DNA of 64,000 nt from Phocoena phocoena (taxonomy: Eukaryota > Chordata > Mammalia > Artiodactyla > Phocoenidae): assembly GCF_963924675.1 (NCBI RefSeq), contig NC_089222.1:134566281-134630280 (forward strand). Reading direction: 5' to 3'. Positions 45,480 to 56,994 of this stretch are shown here, one piece after another (position 1 is the first letter of the stretch; the number at the start of each line of letters is the position of its first letter). Below the pieces are notes generated by a model, which saw only the letters and a program-made list of their open reading frames with translations, was not told the origin of the DNA and ran no database searches. A program made the position numbers and the translations under genes.

Positions 45480-45665
45480 AGCATGTACCCCCAATGTACA
45501 TTTGACAATACCTGGAAACGTCTTTGGTCGCCACATGTTGGGGAGGAAATGCTAGTGGCATTTAGTGGGTGGAGGCCAGGGGTGCTGCTATACAGCGACA
45601 AGATACAGGACACCTCCACAGCAAGGATGACCAGGACCAAATGTCACCAGTGCCAAGGTTCAGAA
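45480..45665 (+). mobile_element. MER5A-like hAT MITE, partial
   Basis: 'tacatttgacaatacctgga', 'aacgtctttggtcgccacat', 'gtgggtggaggccaggggtg', 'aatgtcaccagtgccaaggt'. The expected head 'cagtggttctct' occurs at 45390, separated by about 85 bp of other sequence. Confidence 0.8.
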
Positions 45666-46535
45666 GCTGCCTTAGAGACTAACCCAACTCTCCCAATGGG
45701 CCCAAGACGGTGGAGTCAGAGTCACATTCATTTTTCTTGGCATGGCTTGATGTGAGGGTGGGGGAAAAGTTAGTGCAACTCGGACAGGCTTCGTACATCC
45801 AGTAGCAGCATTCGAGGTTAGAAGAAGCGCTGGGAACAGTAAGAAAGTAAACTAAGATCTGAGTTCAGAATTGCTACCTCTGCTGTCCTTGGAGAGTTGG
45901 AAGATGCTAAACTCAGCAAATGAGTTCCCCCAAAGAACTCCTCCAGCTTTCTAAATGAAGAAACTGCGAGTGACTGCAGACCCCTTTGGACTCGGTGAAT
46001 GAGTTCTGTTGTCATTACCTCAGAACACCAGAGGGCGCTCAAGAGAGGAAGAGGTGATCAGGTGCCCGCCAAGATGCTCCCGTGTGTCTTTAGATGGCGC
46101 ATCCCAGGTGCTGGGGAAGAAGCTAGAGATTCAGCCCTGCCCCTTTCATCTCAGTCACCTCACTGACCAACATTGGGTCCTCCCATTCTTCTACCCAAAG
46201 CGGCTCAGCAAAACTTCCTGACATCAAAGCTAAAGAAACCACAGTGAAATCTGCTGGCTGAGGGGCTGAATCTCGGGCACTTTCATATTCTCAGCCCCTT
46301 GGTGCTAGAGAGGGAGATTTTAATTTAAAAAGAAGACTTGGAAAGTGATGCTACAATGATCTCTCAATGCAAGGGCTAGGACTATTCCCTTGACAGTGAG
46401 ATTGATGGTACAGTGATGGAAAGATCACTGACTGCAGCTCAGGATCTAAGAAGGCTCAATTTTACCCTTACTGCTTATTTCTATGGGACCCTTGGGACTC
46501 AGAGGCTCATCTGTAGACGTGGGTGGATTGGACGG
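45666..46535. other. Non-genic interval
   Basis: No gene or clear repeat; short frames only. Confidence 0.45.
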
Positions 46536-46972
46536 TGGACTAATTTCCCAGGGTTGCTGTAACAAAGTACCCCAGACTGGGTGGTTTAAACAACAGAAAT
46601 GTATTCTCTCACAATTCTGGAGGCTAGAAGTCCAAGATCAAGATGTTAGCAGGGTTGGTTCCTTCTGAGGCTGTGAGGGAGAAGCTGTCCCCAGCCTCTC
46701 CTCTAGCTTCTGGTGGTTTTCTGGCAATCTTTGGCACCCCTTGGCTTGTAGGAGCATCACCTTGGTATCTGCCATCATCCTCACATTGACGTTCTCTCTG
46801 TATGCGTCTGTCCTGTATCCAAATGTCCCCTTTTTATAAGGACACTACTCACATCGAACCTCATCTTAACTTGATCATCTGCAAAGACCCTATTTCCAAG
46901 TAAGGTCACATTCCCAGGTACTGGAGGTTACACTTCAGCATCCTTTGGAGGGACATAATTCAATCTACAACA
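46536..46972 (-). mobile_element. MaLR LTR (MLT1-like), antisense
   Basis: 'taatttcccagggttgctgt', 'aacaaagtaccccagactgg', 'ggaggctagaagtccaagat', 'tataaggacactactcacat', 'aagtaaggtcacattcccag', 'attcaatctacaaca'. Near complete. Confidence 0.9.
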
Positions 46973-49460
46973 GATGGCTTCCGAAGTCTCTGCCGGCTTC
47001 TTGCCATTACAGCTGTGGAGTCCTGAGAATAGGACCGACTCCATGCTGTGCTAACCATGTGTCCAGCGAATGCTTCCCAAGAGGAAAGGGTAGTGGCTCC
47101 AGGCAGGGAAAACCGATTCCAGCTAGGCAGCGGCTGGAATGTTCAAGTTGATTGGTGACGATCCTTCCCAAGGGGCGGTTACCACCGTTTGTTGCCACCC
47201 TCAGTGCTTCAGAATCACTTTGTTGCCAGTTGGAGTAAATGGAAAACGTGTTTAACTTAAAAAGCGAAGCGTACAATGCTATTGTATTGCACAAGCCAAC
47301 GTGCAGCGGGCCAGGGGCAACGGCCGTTTCAAGATGATTGAAGAATTTGATCCAGTGTCTGGCTACACAACTGCATCCTTTGAAAGGCACCTCACAGATG
47401 GGTTTCATAATCGAGAAATGCATTTGTTCTTTGTTCGCGTATAAAAATAACGTGATTCAAAGCTTAGGGTCGGATGTCTTTCTGAAAGTGGTTTCCTTCT
47501 ATCATGCACACAAGTACTAGTATGTTTTCACAGAAATGACAGGCAGGTGGAAAGGTAGGGTTATTACTGCACTCTTTAGGAAAGAGTGCATGTCCATCAA
47601 AAAAAAAGTCAAAGGGTTTGTAAGCAGACAGTGCAAAAGGAAAACGATAACCAAATAGAGCGTCTCGCAAGCCTTGCTTTGTGTTTAGAACACTAGTCGC
47701 AGAAAATTAAAGGCATGGCGTACTCTTAGTGCCAAGTGCTTCACAGAGGGTGGGAGGTCACAGGCTTGATAAACTTTCAGGTTCTGAGACATACAATATA
47801 GAGCAACCCTCTCCGGTAATTAATTATCCCCTACTCAGCATTTTCCAAAGCCCACAGTACCTGACCACTTCACATAATCTTTCAGTCTCTCCACCAGTCA
47901 GTGAAAACAAATGATTTACTTTAAAAAGGAAGAAGTAAGCCTGTCCAAGAATCACACGATTAGAACTTCCTACCGGTACCTGGAAAGTGGGACATTTTCC
48001 GAAGCCCGATGACTCTGATTCCATCCTGTTTGGCTGGTTCTGGACCCCAAGACATCACAGGGCTATTCAGTGTTCCCAGGATTACTGACTTTTTTGTAGA
48101 ACAAAAAGGAAACCTGTCTGATGTTTTCTTTCTTGAAAGACCTACATACAAGAAGGCTCTGAGGGTTTTTCTGGAGTGGGAAACACATGGGTTCTGGTTT
48201 TCAAACACCTTCATTTGGTCTGAGCAAGTTCCTCAAATCATAATTTGTGAATCGATGTGTTCATAATGGGCCCTGCCTGAACCCTTTTCAATTCGAGACA
48301 CAGGACCCACTTGGTTACTGACTCACAGCGGGATACAGAGAACTGAAAGGGCACTGCTGATTCAATTACCCACAGCAGAGGTTCTCCAAATCCAGTGAGC
48401 TGGAGAATCATGGCAGGGCTTATGAAAGCACAGACTGCCTCTGTGGGTTTCCCATCCCACCCTGGGAGCGAGGCTAGCGTGCGGGATGAAGGAAAGTGAC
48501 CCGGTGACAGCTACCATACCTGCATGACCTAAAACCAGACACAGTCACCCCTGGTTAATTGCAAGCTGGCTCGGCATCTGATTAGGAGAGCGTAACAGAG
48601 ACAGACCCTCCAGAAGGACCGTGACCTGTGCATCAGACGTCATCAGAGGGTGGGACGTGAGATGGGGATGTCTCTGGCTGAGTCAGCTCACCTGCTGCAG
48701 GCTGAACAGTGGTTGCAGGGAGGGGAGTTCCCGAACCCCTCCTTGAAAAGGGGATTTCAAAGGCTGTTTGAACAGCAGACTTATTTAAAAATATACAAAA
48801 CATGGAGACAGAGCTTCTCTGGTTGAAGTGGGAAGCGAGTGAGTGAGGAGTCTGGAGGCAGGAGAGGGTGGGGAGAAGGACACCCCCCGCCCTTGGCATC
48901 GCCCTTCTCTTGATCCCCCAGTGCTGGACCTTGTAGTACCTCCAGGGAACCCCCCACCCAAGTTCCTCGGAACACAGTTTGGAAACCACTTAGTGGTTCT
49001 TTCCCTTCTCCTTCACCCATACATCCTCCAAAAGCTTTCCAAGCTCCTCTGTAGGAGGGAGTTTGAGATGCTATGAGACACACAGATGCCCACAGCATCC
49101 TTTCCACCTTCAACAAAGTAGAGACTGTCTAGAAAAGATTGGACAGAGTTTTGGTGGAGAATTGCTGGATAATACAATAAAATGAGTATGTCTGGGGGCA
49201 TCAGCAGGTAAGAGTTGTTCTGTGTGGGTTTGCCTAGTAACGGCAGCGCTATCAGAGACCAAGAAGCTTAACCAGAGAGGAGTAATCTCAGGTCCTGGTA
49301 GAAACCCGCATGAGTGAGTGTGTATGTGTGCTCACGCACGGTAATGCGGGTCCTTTTGGACAACTGGACTTCTGCACGTAGCAGGCCCTCAGGGGATAAG
49401 GCTGGGACTGCTCGTTTTGCCTACTCATAAGACCACTCCATCCCTTACATTATGCGGAGG
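46973..49460. other. Non-genic interval, repeat-poor
   Basis: About 2.5 kb of mainly unique sequence. A 138-codon minus frame (47007-47423) and a 118-codon one (48633-48989) have no recognisable domain. 48374-48470 ('gaggttctccaaatccagtg') may be a decayed hAT MITE. Confidence 0.45.
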
Positions 49461-49464
49461 TGGG

Positions 49465-49715
49465 ATAGCCTCACAGTTAAGAACAGAGACTCCAGAGCCA
49501 CACTAACCAAGTTCAAACCCCAGCTCCACCGCTTTCTGCCTGGGTGAACTTGGGCAAGTTACTTAATGTCTCTGATCTTGTTACTTCATTTGTAAAAATG
49601 GGGATGATGGTGATGAGGGAGCGTGCTCCACAGGGTTGTTGAGAAGATTAAATGAATTAATATATTTCACACCTTAGTGTTGACAAGGACTATACAAATG
49701 TTTGATATTTTTATT
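49465..49715 (+). mobile_element. MIR SINE, near complete
   Basis: 'cacagttaagaacagagact', 'gttcaaaccccagctccacc', 'gggcaagttacttaatgtct', 'ttgtaaaaatggggatgatg', 'gttgagaagattaaatgaat'. Confidence 0.9.
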
Positions 49716-50257
49716 TTATTACAAGAGGTTTTCTATGCTTACATGTTAAACTCTCAATAAATATTTTATTTTTATTTTTAGGGGGCAGGGCTGGGAAAGC
49801 ATTGGAAGCTGGATTCTTAGAGGACTAAATCCTCCAACTTCTCCTCTCAAGCCTTAAAAATCTTTTTTAATGGCACGTGGCACCTTCAAGGCCAGATGTG
49901 AACATTTTTGCATGATGGGAGCAGGGATTATCTGATATAAGAGCTGGGTAGCTCTTAAGAGAAGCAAAAGGGGGTGGGATCCAAGATTGACCCCTGATCT
50001 CTAGTTTTTTGTTCTCCCCACCTCTTTCTCGTAATTCAAGAATTAGTGCTAAAACTGAAGGGCAAGTAGAAGAGAAGGGTATCCTTCAGAAGCTTTGGTC
50101 ACTAGACCAGCAAAGCTCATAACAGGGGCTGTTTAATGAGCACATACTATGTACGTGCTCTGGGCTGTGTTCAGTGCTTGACATATGTTCTGGCCTAGGC
50201 TAGGTTTCCCAGGGGACCCAGAAACAAAGGTTCACCTGTAAGTGATTTATCAAGGAT
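49716..50257. other. Non-genic interval with a short MIR piece
   Basis: 50125-50190 ('gagcacatactatgtacgtg', 'gtgttcagtgcttgacatat') is a reversed MIR end. The rest is unique. Confidence 0.5.
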
Positions 50258-50271
50258 AAAAGTCCTTGATA

Positions 50272-50474
50272 GGGCTTCCCCGGTGGCGCAGTGGTTGAGA
50301 GTCCGCCTGCCGATGCAGGGAACGCGGGTTCGTGCCCCGGTCTGGGAGGATCCCACATGCCGCGGAGCGGCTGGACCCGTGAGCCATGGCCGTTGAGCCT
50401 GCGCGTCCGGAGCCTGTGCTCCGCAACGTGAGAGGTCACAACAGTGAGAGGCCCGCGTACCGCAAAACAAAAAC
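50272..50474 (+). mobile_element. CHR-1-type cetacean SINE
   Basis: 'agggcttccccggtggcgca' to 'gcgtaccgc' plus an aaaacaaaaac tail. Target-site duplication aaaagtccttgata (50258-50271) versus aaaaatccttgata (50475-50488). The downstream copy is followed by a further 'aaaatccttgataaa' at 50497, a small post-insertion iteration. Confidence 0.95.
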
Positions 50475-50488
50475 AAAAATCCTTGATA

Positions 50489-51600
50489 AATGAAGGAAAA
50501 TCCTTGATAAATCAAGGAAATCAGTAAGGAGGTGAGGAAGTTAAGGGAGGAAACCAAGCAGAGATGGCATCTCAGGCGAAATTGTTCAGAGGTGGTTTCC
50601 ACCTGATCCTGCAGGAGACTGTGGGGTGTCAGTTACACCTGAGAGTCAGTTACGCCCAGTAGAGGCAGGGAAGCCGGGGCTTAGTCACACATCACCAGTT
50701 AGACAATAAATGCCACGTTGGGGGAATATAAACGCCCAGGCACTTCAGCTCTACATCTTCGAGCAAGGTGGGGCTCCAGTAGCCAAGGGAGGCCACAGGC
50801 GCAGGCCAGGGGAAGCAAAACAATTGCCGGGGGAAGAGTGGAGAAATGAGAAAAAGGGGTTCTAGGAGATCCCCAAGGGGAAGGACCTGAAGAGTCGACT
50901 GCTTCTGCAGTGTGGCGTTGTCCCAGGAGACAAGACCCAGAGGTCATGATCTTGGCCTCCATCCGCCGACTGTCAGCAGGTACCCGCTGAGGTAAAGTGG
51001 TACATGGTTGCCTCTTGAGTTTGATTCGAATCCTTCTTCTCTGCCTGTGTGAACTTGGTCATCTCTTGGACCTCATTTTCCATATCTGTCCAATCGAGGT
51101 AATAATAGAATACATGACAACTATTACTCTGTGAATGCAGAGTAGTTCCATCCGGAATAGACACAGTGAGAGAGGGGTTGGCCGGGAGACAGCGGGGTCG
51201 GGCACTAGCTAAGCAGACAGGGGCTGATAGAGTGTGCAGACTGGGTAGGACATGAGTCAGAGTCCGTGGAGGTCCAGTCCAGGCAGGAAGGCTCAGGCAC
51301 CAAGTGCAGATGGCCGGCAGGCTGTTTGGATGCACACCCGGGAGCTGAGGCAGTTAGCAACAAGAGCCCTGGAGAAAAACCCAGGTCGTGGGTGAAGACT
51401 CTTTGCTCTCGGGCCCATTTCATTTTGATTGCTGGGTCAACCCTACTTCCCTTTTTCAAAAACATCTTTATGTTTTTACCAAAAGTATTTTAATTAATTT
51501 ATTTTATAAATTTTTTGATCGTTGAATTAAAGGGAAATAACATAATGCTGAAAATATTTTGGTAATGAAAACTCACAAATAAATATCACATGTCAGCTAA
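50489..51600. other. Non-genic interval, unique
   Basis: No gene recognised. Frames of 75-120 codons overlap on both strands at 50973-51493. Confidence 0.45.
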
Positions 51601-51663
51601 ACGCCAAACAAGAAACATCTTTATTGAGATAATAATTTGCACGCTATAAAACTCCCTCATTTA

Positions 51664-51892
51664 GGGGGCTTCCCTGGTGGCGCAATGGTTGAGAGTCCGC
51701 CTGCCGATGCACGGGACACGGGTTTGTGCCCCGGTCTGGGAAGATCCCACATGCCGCGGAGCGGCTGGGCCTGTGAGCCGTGGCCGCTGAGTCTGCGCAT
51801 CCGGAGCCTGTGCTCCGCGGCGGGAGAGGCCACAGCAGTGAGAGGCCCACGTACCGCAAAAAAAAAAAAAAAAAAAAATTAGAAAAAAACCC
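51664..51892 (+). mobile_element. CHR-1-type cetacean SINE
   Basis: 'gggggcttccctggtggcgc' to 'cacgtaccgc' and a 21-A tail, then a second short A run. Target-site duplication ctccctcattta at 51652-51663 and 51893-51904, perfect. Confidence 0.96.
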
Positions 51893-52500
51893 CTCCCTCA
51901 TTTAAAGTAGACAATTCAATGGTTTTACTATAGTCACAGAGTTGGATAACTATCACTTCAAACTAAGTTTAGAATATTTGCATCACCCCCCCAAAGAAAT
52001 CCCATATCCTTTGGCAGTCACTCCCCATTCCCACTTCCCACCAACACCTGGCAACCACTAATCTATTTCCTTGTCTATTCTGAACATCTCATAAAAATGG
52101 AATCATACAATGTGTGGTCCGTTGTGACTGGCTTCTTACATTTAGCATAATGGTTTCAAGATTCTCCCGTGCTGGAGTATGTATCGGTACCATATTCCTT
52201 TTTATTGCTGGATAATAGTCTGTTGTATGTATATGCTACTTTTATTTACCCCTTCTTTAGTTGATGAACATTTGGGTTGTCTCCACTTTTTAGCTAATAT
52301 GAACAATGCTGCCATGAACTTTCACGTATATGTTTTTGTTTGGATGTTATGTTTTCATTTTTCTTAGATAGATACCAAGAAGTGGAATTATTGGGTCATC
52401 TAGACCTCTATCCTTAAGCTTTTGAGGAAAGCACCTGTAATTACATATCTTTTTTATTCTAGCCCATCCTAGTGCGTATGAGGCAGAATCTCACTGTAGT

Positions 52501-52715
52501 ATTTTTTTATTTTTTTTATTTTTGCAGGACGCGGGCCTCTCACTGTTGTGGCCTCTCCCGTTGCGGAGCACAGGCTCCAGAGGCGCAGGCCCAGCGGCCA
52601 CGGCCCACGGGCCCAGCCGCTCCGCGGCACGTGGGATCCTCCCGGACCGGGGCACAAACCCGCGCCCCCTGCATCGGCAGGCGGACTCACAACCACTTTG
52701 CCACCAGGAAAGCCT
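52501..52715 (-). mobile_element. CHR-1-type cetacean SINE, antisense
   Basis: T-rich tail, 'gcaggacgcgggcctctcac' to 'gccaccaggaaagcc'. Target-site duplication tcactgtagt at 52491-52500 and 52716-52725. Several C/G changes distinguish it from the other copies. Confidence 0.95.
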
Positions 52716-53210
52716 TCACTGTAGTTTTGATTTGCATTTCCTTCGTGGACAATAATATTGAGCATCCTTTTTTTGTGCTTATTGGCCATTTGTATATATT
52801 CTTTGGAGAAACGTCTATTCAAATCCTTTGTCCTCTTTTAATTGGGTCTTTTATTATTGAGTTATAAGAGTTCTTTATGCATTCGGATACTTCCCTTATC
52901 AGATACATGATTTGCAAATATTTTCTCCCCATCTGTGTGTTGTCTTTTCACTTTCTTGAAGGCATTATCCATCCGTAGCATGAAACTTTTAAATTTTGAC
53001 GTAGTCCAATACCTATTTTTTCCTCTGGTTGTTTGTGCTTTTGGTATCATGTCTGAGAAGTCATTGTCTAATCCGAGGTCACAAAGATTTACTCCAATAT
53101 TTTCTTCCAAGAGTTTTACAGTTTAACTCTTATATTTAGATTTGTAATCCATTTTGAATTAAATTTTGTGTATGGTGTGAGTTAAGAGTCCAGTTTCATT
53201 CTTTTACATG

Positions 53211-53800
53211 TGGATGTCCATTGTTGTTGTTCCATGTGGAGGTTCTCATTGATTCAGTGGTTTATACGTGTTCTTTTCACCAGTGCAGGCCTTGCATTAA
53301 TTGTGGTAGAAGACATGAAATTGGAAGCAAAACTCTTAAATGTATAGCCTTTCCATTTCACAAAAGAAAATGAGTGAAGCTGAAAATGTTCACCATTCAG
53401 CATTTACTTCTGGAGACCTCTAGCCTCTATCATTTATTATTTACTTACTTCTTTTTCTCCAAATATATTTGAAGTATCTCTCTTCCTAGTATCTCTAGGA
53501 CCTGTGTAGCCAGTTGAAGAAACCACACAGAGCTACAAAAACCAGCAGAAAATAAAAAACAGTTGAGAATCCATTTTCTTTATCTATACTACAATCCACC
53601 TGAGAGAACAGCATTCCTCGGTGATTTGGCTTCCTGTAGGGGCAACCTTGACTCACAGAGCTTTCTGACCCAGCCAGCTTGTCACCTGGGACTGGATTCC
53701 CTTGGTTTTATCTTTTCATTTTGCCTTTCCAGAGACTCAAATTGAAATGCACGTTGTAGAACTTTGATCTGGACTTGGCACGACTGAGAATCCCCTGAGT
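53211..53800. other. Non-genic interval
   Basis: The first 80 bp may still belong to the L1M ('ccatgtggaggttctcattg'). The rest is unique. Confidence 0.45.
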
Positions 53801-54130
53801 GCCTGCATTTGTTAGAATTAGGTTCATCTGTCTGAAACCAAGGCCCTAAATAAAAGTGGCTTGAAAAAGACCCGAGATTATTTCTCTCTCATGTGTCCAG
53901 AGCTGGTGGGATGGCTCTGCTCCCTTGGTCATAGGGGGCTGCTTTGCCTCCTTAGCACAAATTCGTAGTGTGTGAGGCATCCAGCCGTCCCATCTGCATT
54001 CCAGTCAGCAGGAAAAAAGGAGAGCAAAGAAGGGAATGCCCCTTCCCTTTAAGGACACTTTTCAGAAGTCGTACACCATTTCTACCTTCAGCCTTTGGCT
54101 AGAGCTTTGTTACAACATCATACTTGGCTG
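53801..54130. mobile_element. Ancient interspersed repeat, unnamed
   Basis: 'gattatttctctctcatgtg', 'ccatctgcattccagtcagc', 'cctttaaggacacttttcag' and 'aagtcgtacaccatttctac' follow the order of an old mammalian repeat I recall without its name. Low certainty. Confidence 0.4.
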
Positions 54131-54529
54131 TGAGCAATTCTGTTAAATATGGTTTTGTTTGTCTGGGCTGACACGTGCCAGGCTACGAATCGGGGTCTCC
54201 ATTGCAAAGGAACCAGAACAGAACGGACATTGCAGGAGGTCCCTACCAGAGCCCAAGGGCGCTCTTTCCCAAGACTCAGGGAATCTGCTTCCAATTGCAA
54301 TTCTGCAAATGATTTGTCAGGCCCTTTGGGGAGCTGGCTGGGGCAGTGTGTGCTGATGCTGTCTTGCATGATTTAACACTTCTTCATTCCTGCATTTTCA
54401 TTTCATATATTTGGATTTAGTACAGAGCGGGAGACTAGAGTTCTAGACACCGAACGAAAGGAAACCCCCAAGTGGTCAGAGTGCAGTGGTTTCGCCGCTT
54501 GAAATACGGTTGTACTCTCCACTTTCAAA
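54131..54529. other. Non-genic interval
   Basis: Unique. Overlapping short frames at 54118-54376 on both strands, no motif. Confidence 0.45.
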
Positions 54530-55250
54530 TGAAAATTCTGACATTGTTTTTCAGAACAATTGCACCACCCAGACTAAGGGACCCACAAAAGTGTCAATTC
54601 ACCACGTTAGCTTTTTTTTTTTTTTTTTTTTATAACTAATTGTAACAAGTGGTTGCTGTGAAAATGGCAGGCTCCCTAAGGCTGCCCTTTCAATGACCCA
54701 TACCCTGACCTGGACAGACCACCTTCTGTCCGAGAGAGGAAAAGTTTTGTTCCTAGATCAGATGAAACCCTGGCTTTACCCCTGGTGACCAGTAGGATTA
54801 ATCAGACACCAGTAAAACAGCTGACAGAGACACTAAACCAACGGACAATAATTAGCACGCACACCAGGCAACATCCGTCCGAGGGGTTCAACTTGTCCCT
54901 TTCTTTGCCCTAAGACGCAATACCTGCTCTGTGGCTTGGCTCTCCGTGCTCCATAAAGGGAGCACTTGTAAGCTAAGAAGCTGCACGTTTTTAGGATCAA
55001 TATGGTATTCACCCGAGCTGGTTAGGAAACACAATGCCAGGGACAGAGCTTGCTGTGGGAGCTTGTGTGGGATTAGGCTATTTCCCCAGGATTTACCACC
55101 CAGCGCACAGCCGGCGCTGAAACCTGCATGGACAGCCCTGTGGTTTAAGATGAGCCGAAAAGCGTTCTCTTCAGTTTTTGGCTTTTTCAAAGTAAAATCT
55201 TCCCAACATGCAAAAAGCAACCACTAAAACTGAACCACATTCAGATGCAG
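54530..55250. promoter_or_regulatory. Candidate conserved non-coding block
   Basis: Repeat-free apart from a poly(T) run at 54614-54631. It contains 'cagaacaattgcacc', 'ataactaattgtaacaagtg', 'ggattaatcagac' and 'acaataattagcacgcac', a dense set of homeodomain-type ATTA/TAATT words with a SOX-like ACAAT. Overlapping frames (54888-55227) on both strands look like chance. Regulatory role is inference. Confidence 0.3.
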
Positions 55251-55701
55251 AGAAAGAGTGAAAGTCAGCAAAAGGAAAACACATTTCTGAAATTTTCTTG
55301 GGAGGTTCCTGTAAGAGTCTTTCTTGGAGAAACCATCAGGCTTGATACCTCTGCAGCAGTGTAAGTGTCAGAACTTAACTTTCCAATGCAAATTTCTTCT
55401 TCACCTTACTACCTACAGAGCCACTTTCTTCACTCAGTAATTGTTTGGTTTCTGTTTTACTTTTTTCTCTCATTCTGTTTTCAAGGGCAAAGCAGAGAGG
55501 AAATAAAAAGTGTCACTCATGCTAAGAACTTAACATCAAATTGATTTTATTTCCAAGTGATTTCCCTCCAATTTTATTTTAAAACATGTTTGAGAAGAAA
55601 GCAAACTTAGATTTTATTTCTGGTCCTAAATACGGCTATCTCAGAATTGTTATGGAAACCCTGGGGGTGGCATAGAGGGATGAGAGTCATGCTTAAAAAA
55701 A

Positions 55702-56136
55702 AAGGTGACTAACAGACACAGAAAGACAAATATCATATGATATTGCTTATATGTGGAATCTAAAAAAATGGTACAAATGAACTTATTTACAAAACAGAAA
55801 TCGAGTCACAAATGTAGAGAACAAACTTATGGTTATGGGGGGAAAAGTGGGGGAGGGATAAATTGGGAGATTGGGATTGACATATACACACTACTGTATA
55901 TATTAAGGACCTACTGTATAGCACAGGGAACTCTACTCAATACTCTGTAATGACCTGTATGGGAAAAGAATCTAAAAAAGAGTGGATATATGTACATGTA
56001 TAACTGATTCACTTTGCTGTACAGCAGAAACGTACACAACATTGTAAATCAACTATACTCCAATTAAGAAAAATAAGGAGATGAAATTCTCCAGATCAAG
56101 AAAGACAAAGTCAAAAAAAAAAAAAATAAGGTGACT
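55702..56136 (+). mobile_element. L1 3' end with possible 3' transduction
   Basis: Sense L1 tail: 'cttatatgtggaatctaaaa', 'actctactcaatactctgta', 'gctgtacagcagaaacgtac', 'aaatcaactatactccaatt'. After the usual end, about 50 bp of non-L1 sequence ('gagatgaaattctccagatc' on) precedes a 14-A tail. The 9-bp direct repeat aaggtgact at 55702-55710 and 56128-56136 encloses the whole unit. Confidence 0.85.
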
Positions 56137-56697
56137 TAGAAGGGAGGGCAAAATATCTCCCAGTGACTGTTTTTGCAAGTGTTATACTGGGGACAGGAGC
56201 AACGGTAAGAACCAGCCGTATTTGAGACATAAAGACTAGACGTGGGGAAACGCGGTTATATGGGGGGACGGATTTAGCGAATTTAAATCAGATGCCAAAA
56301 AAAAATCTTCCTTGGGGAATAAAATAAATAAATATGTGCTTAGGAGGAAGCGTTTCAAAGCAAGACAATCTCTATTTCCAAAAGCCTTCTGGAGGCTCTC
56401 CCCCAAGGACGCAACACCAAGTGCTATTAATCTTGACTCAGTGAATGAAAGTATTACACAGATTTCAATCCAGACCTTCAAGCCTTAAAGAGCTCTGAAG
56501 AGCACGGATAAAGCGACCCGTTTTTCACTTTGGCGATTCCACAGGGGTAACTCACTTTAATTTCCCTTTCATCTCTTTGGGAGGGACTCGAAACTTGAAA
56601 AGCAAACAGGTTTCCTTTTCTGACTCCTGGAGAGAAGTCTTCTGTTGCTTTCTTACGTGGCAAGGCTGAAGGTGGGTGACCCATCTTCATTTGTTAC
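56137..56697. other. Non-genic interval
   Basis: Repeat-poor sequence between an L1 tail and the candidate exon. Nothing recognised. Confidence 0.4.
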
Positions 56698-56994
56698 CTT
56701 GGAAGACGTAGAGAAGCAGAAGTAAGTCCGAAATAATAGGCAAACGGGAGATTCCTCCCTTGTTCGAGAAAAGTTATTGCCCTTCCAAATGCCAGTTTGT
56801 TTTTTGATTTTCCACGGTCCAGCCCTGTATTTAGCACAGAAAGCCACGACACTGATAATAACCCCAAATATACACAAGGACAAAGCAAGAAGCCCTGGCC
56901 ATTTTGTTCCGTCAGGCAAATTATGATCTAAGTTTTCTGCCAACACCACTTTTCTCGGATTGTTTATGGCAATACCAGCCTGTTTGCTGAGATT
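56698..56994 (-). other. Candidate orphan exon (99 codons), unproven
   Basis: On the minus strand an open stretch begins right after 'tgcattttag' (acceptor-like, with a T-rich tract about 25 bp further upstream) and ends at 'cttccaag/gtaaca' (donor-like). Its length is exactly 297 bp and it is open in one frame. Translated, it has a polar, acidic segment, then a hydrophobic stretch of about 20 residues starting 'WPGLLALSLCIFGVIISVVA', then basic residues (KYRAGPWKIKK), the pattern of a single membrane span with a cytoplasmic flank. I do not recognise the protein. An in-frame stop lies just before the acceptor and the frame closes soon after the donor. It could be chance or a decayed exon. Confidence 0.15.

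Larger units (their letters stand above)
51605..53210 (-). mobile_element. L1M remnant, antisense, carrying two SINEs
   Basis: Reversed 3' UTR ('aacatctttattgagataat', 'gtagacaattcaatggtttt') to ORF2 ('ttgctggataatagtctgtt', 'gaacatttgggttgtctcca'), continuing to 'tttgtgtatggtgtgagtta'. The minus frame at 52862-53110 is a short ORF2 relic. CHR-1 SINEs at 51664-51892 and 52501-52715 interrupt it. Confidence 0.9.

Noticed and set aside
47007..47423. 138-codon minus-strand frame
   Set aside because: No domain, no plausible splice-site pair, and atypical residue mix; treated as chance.
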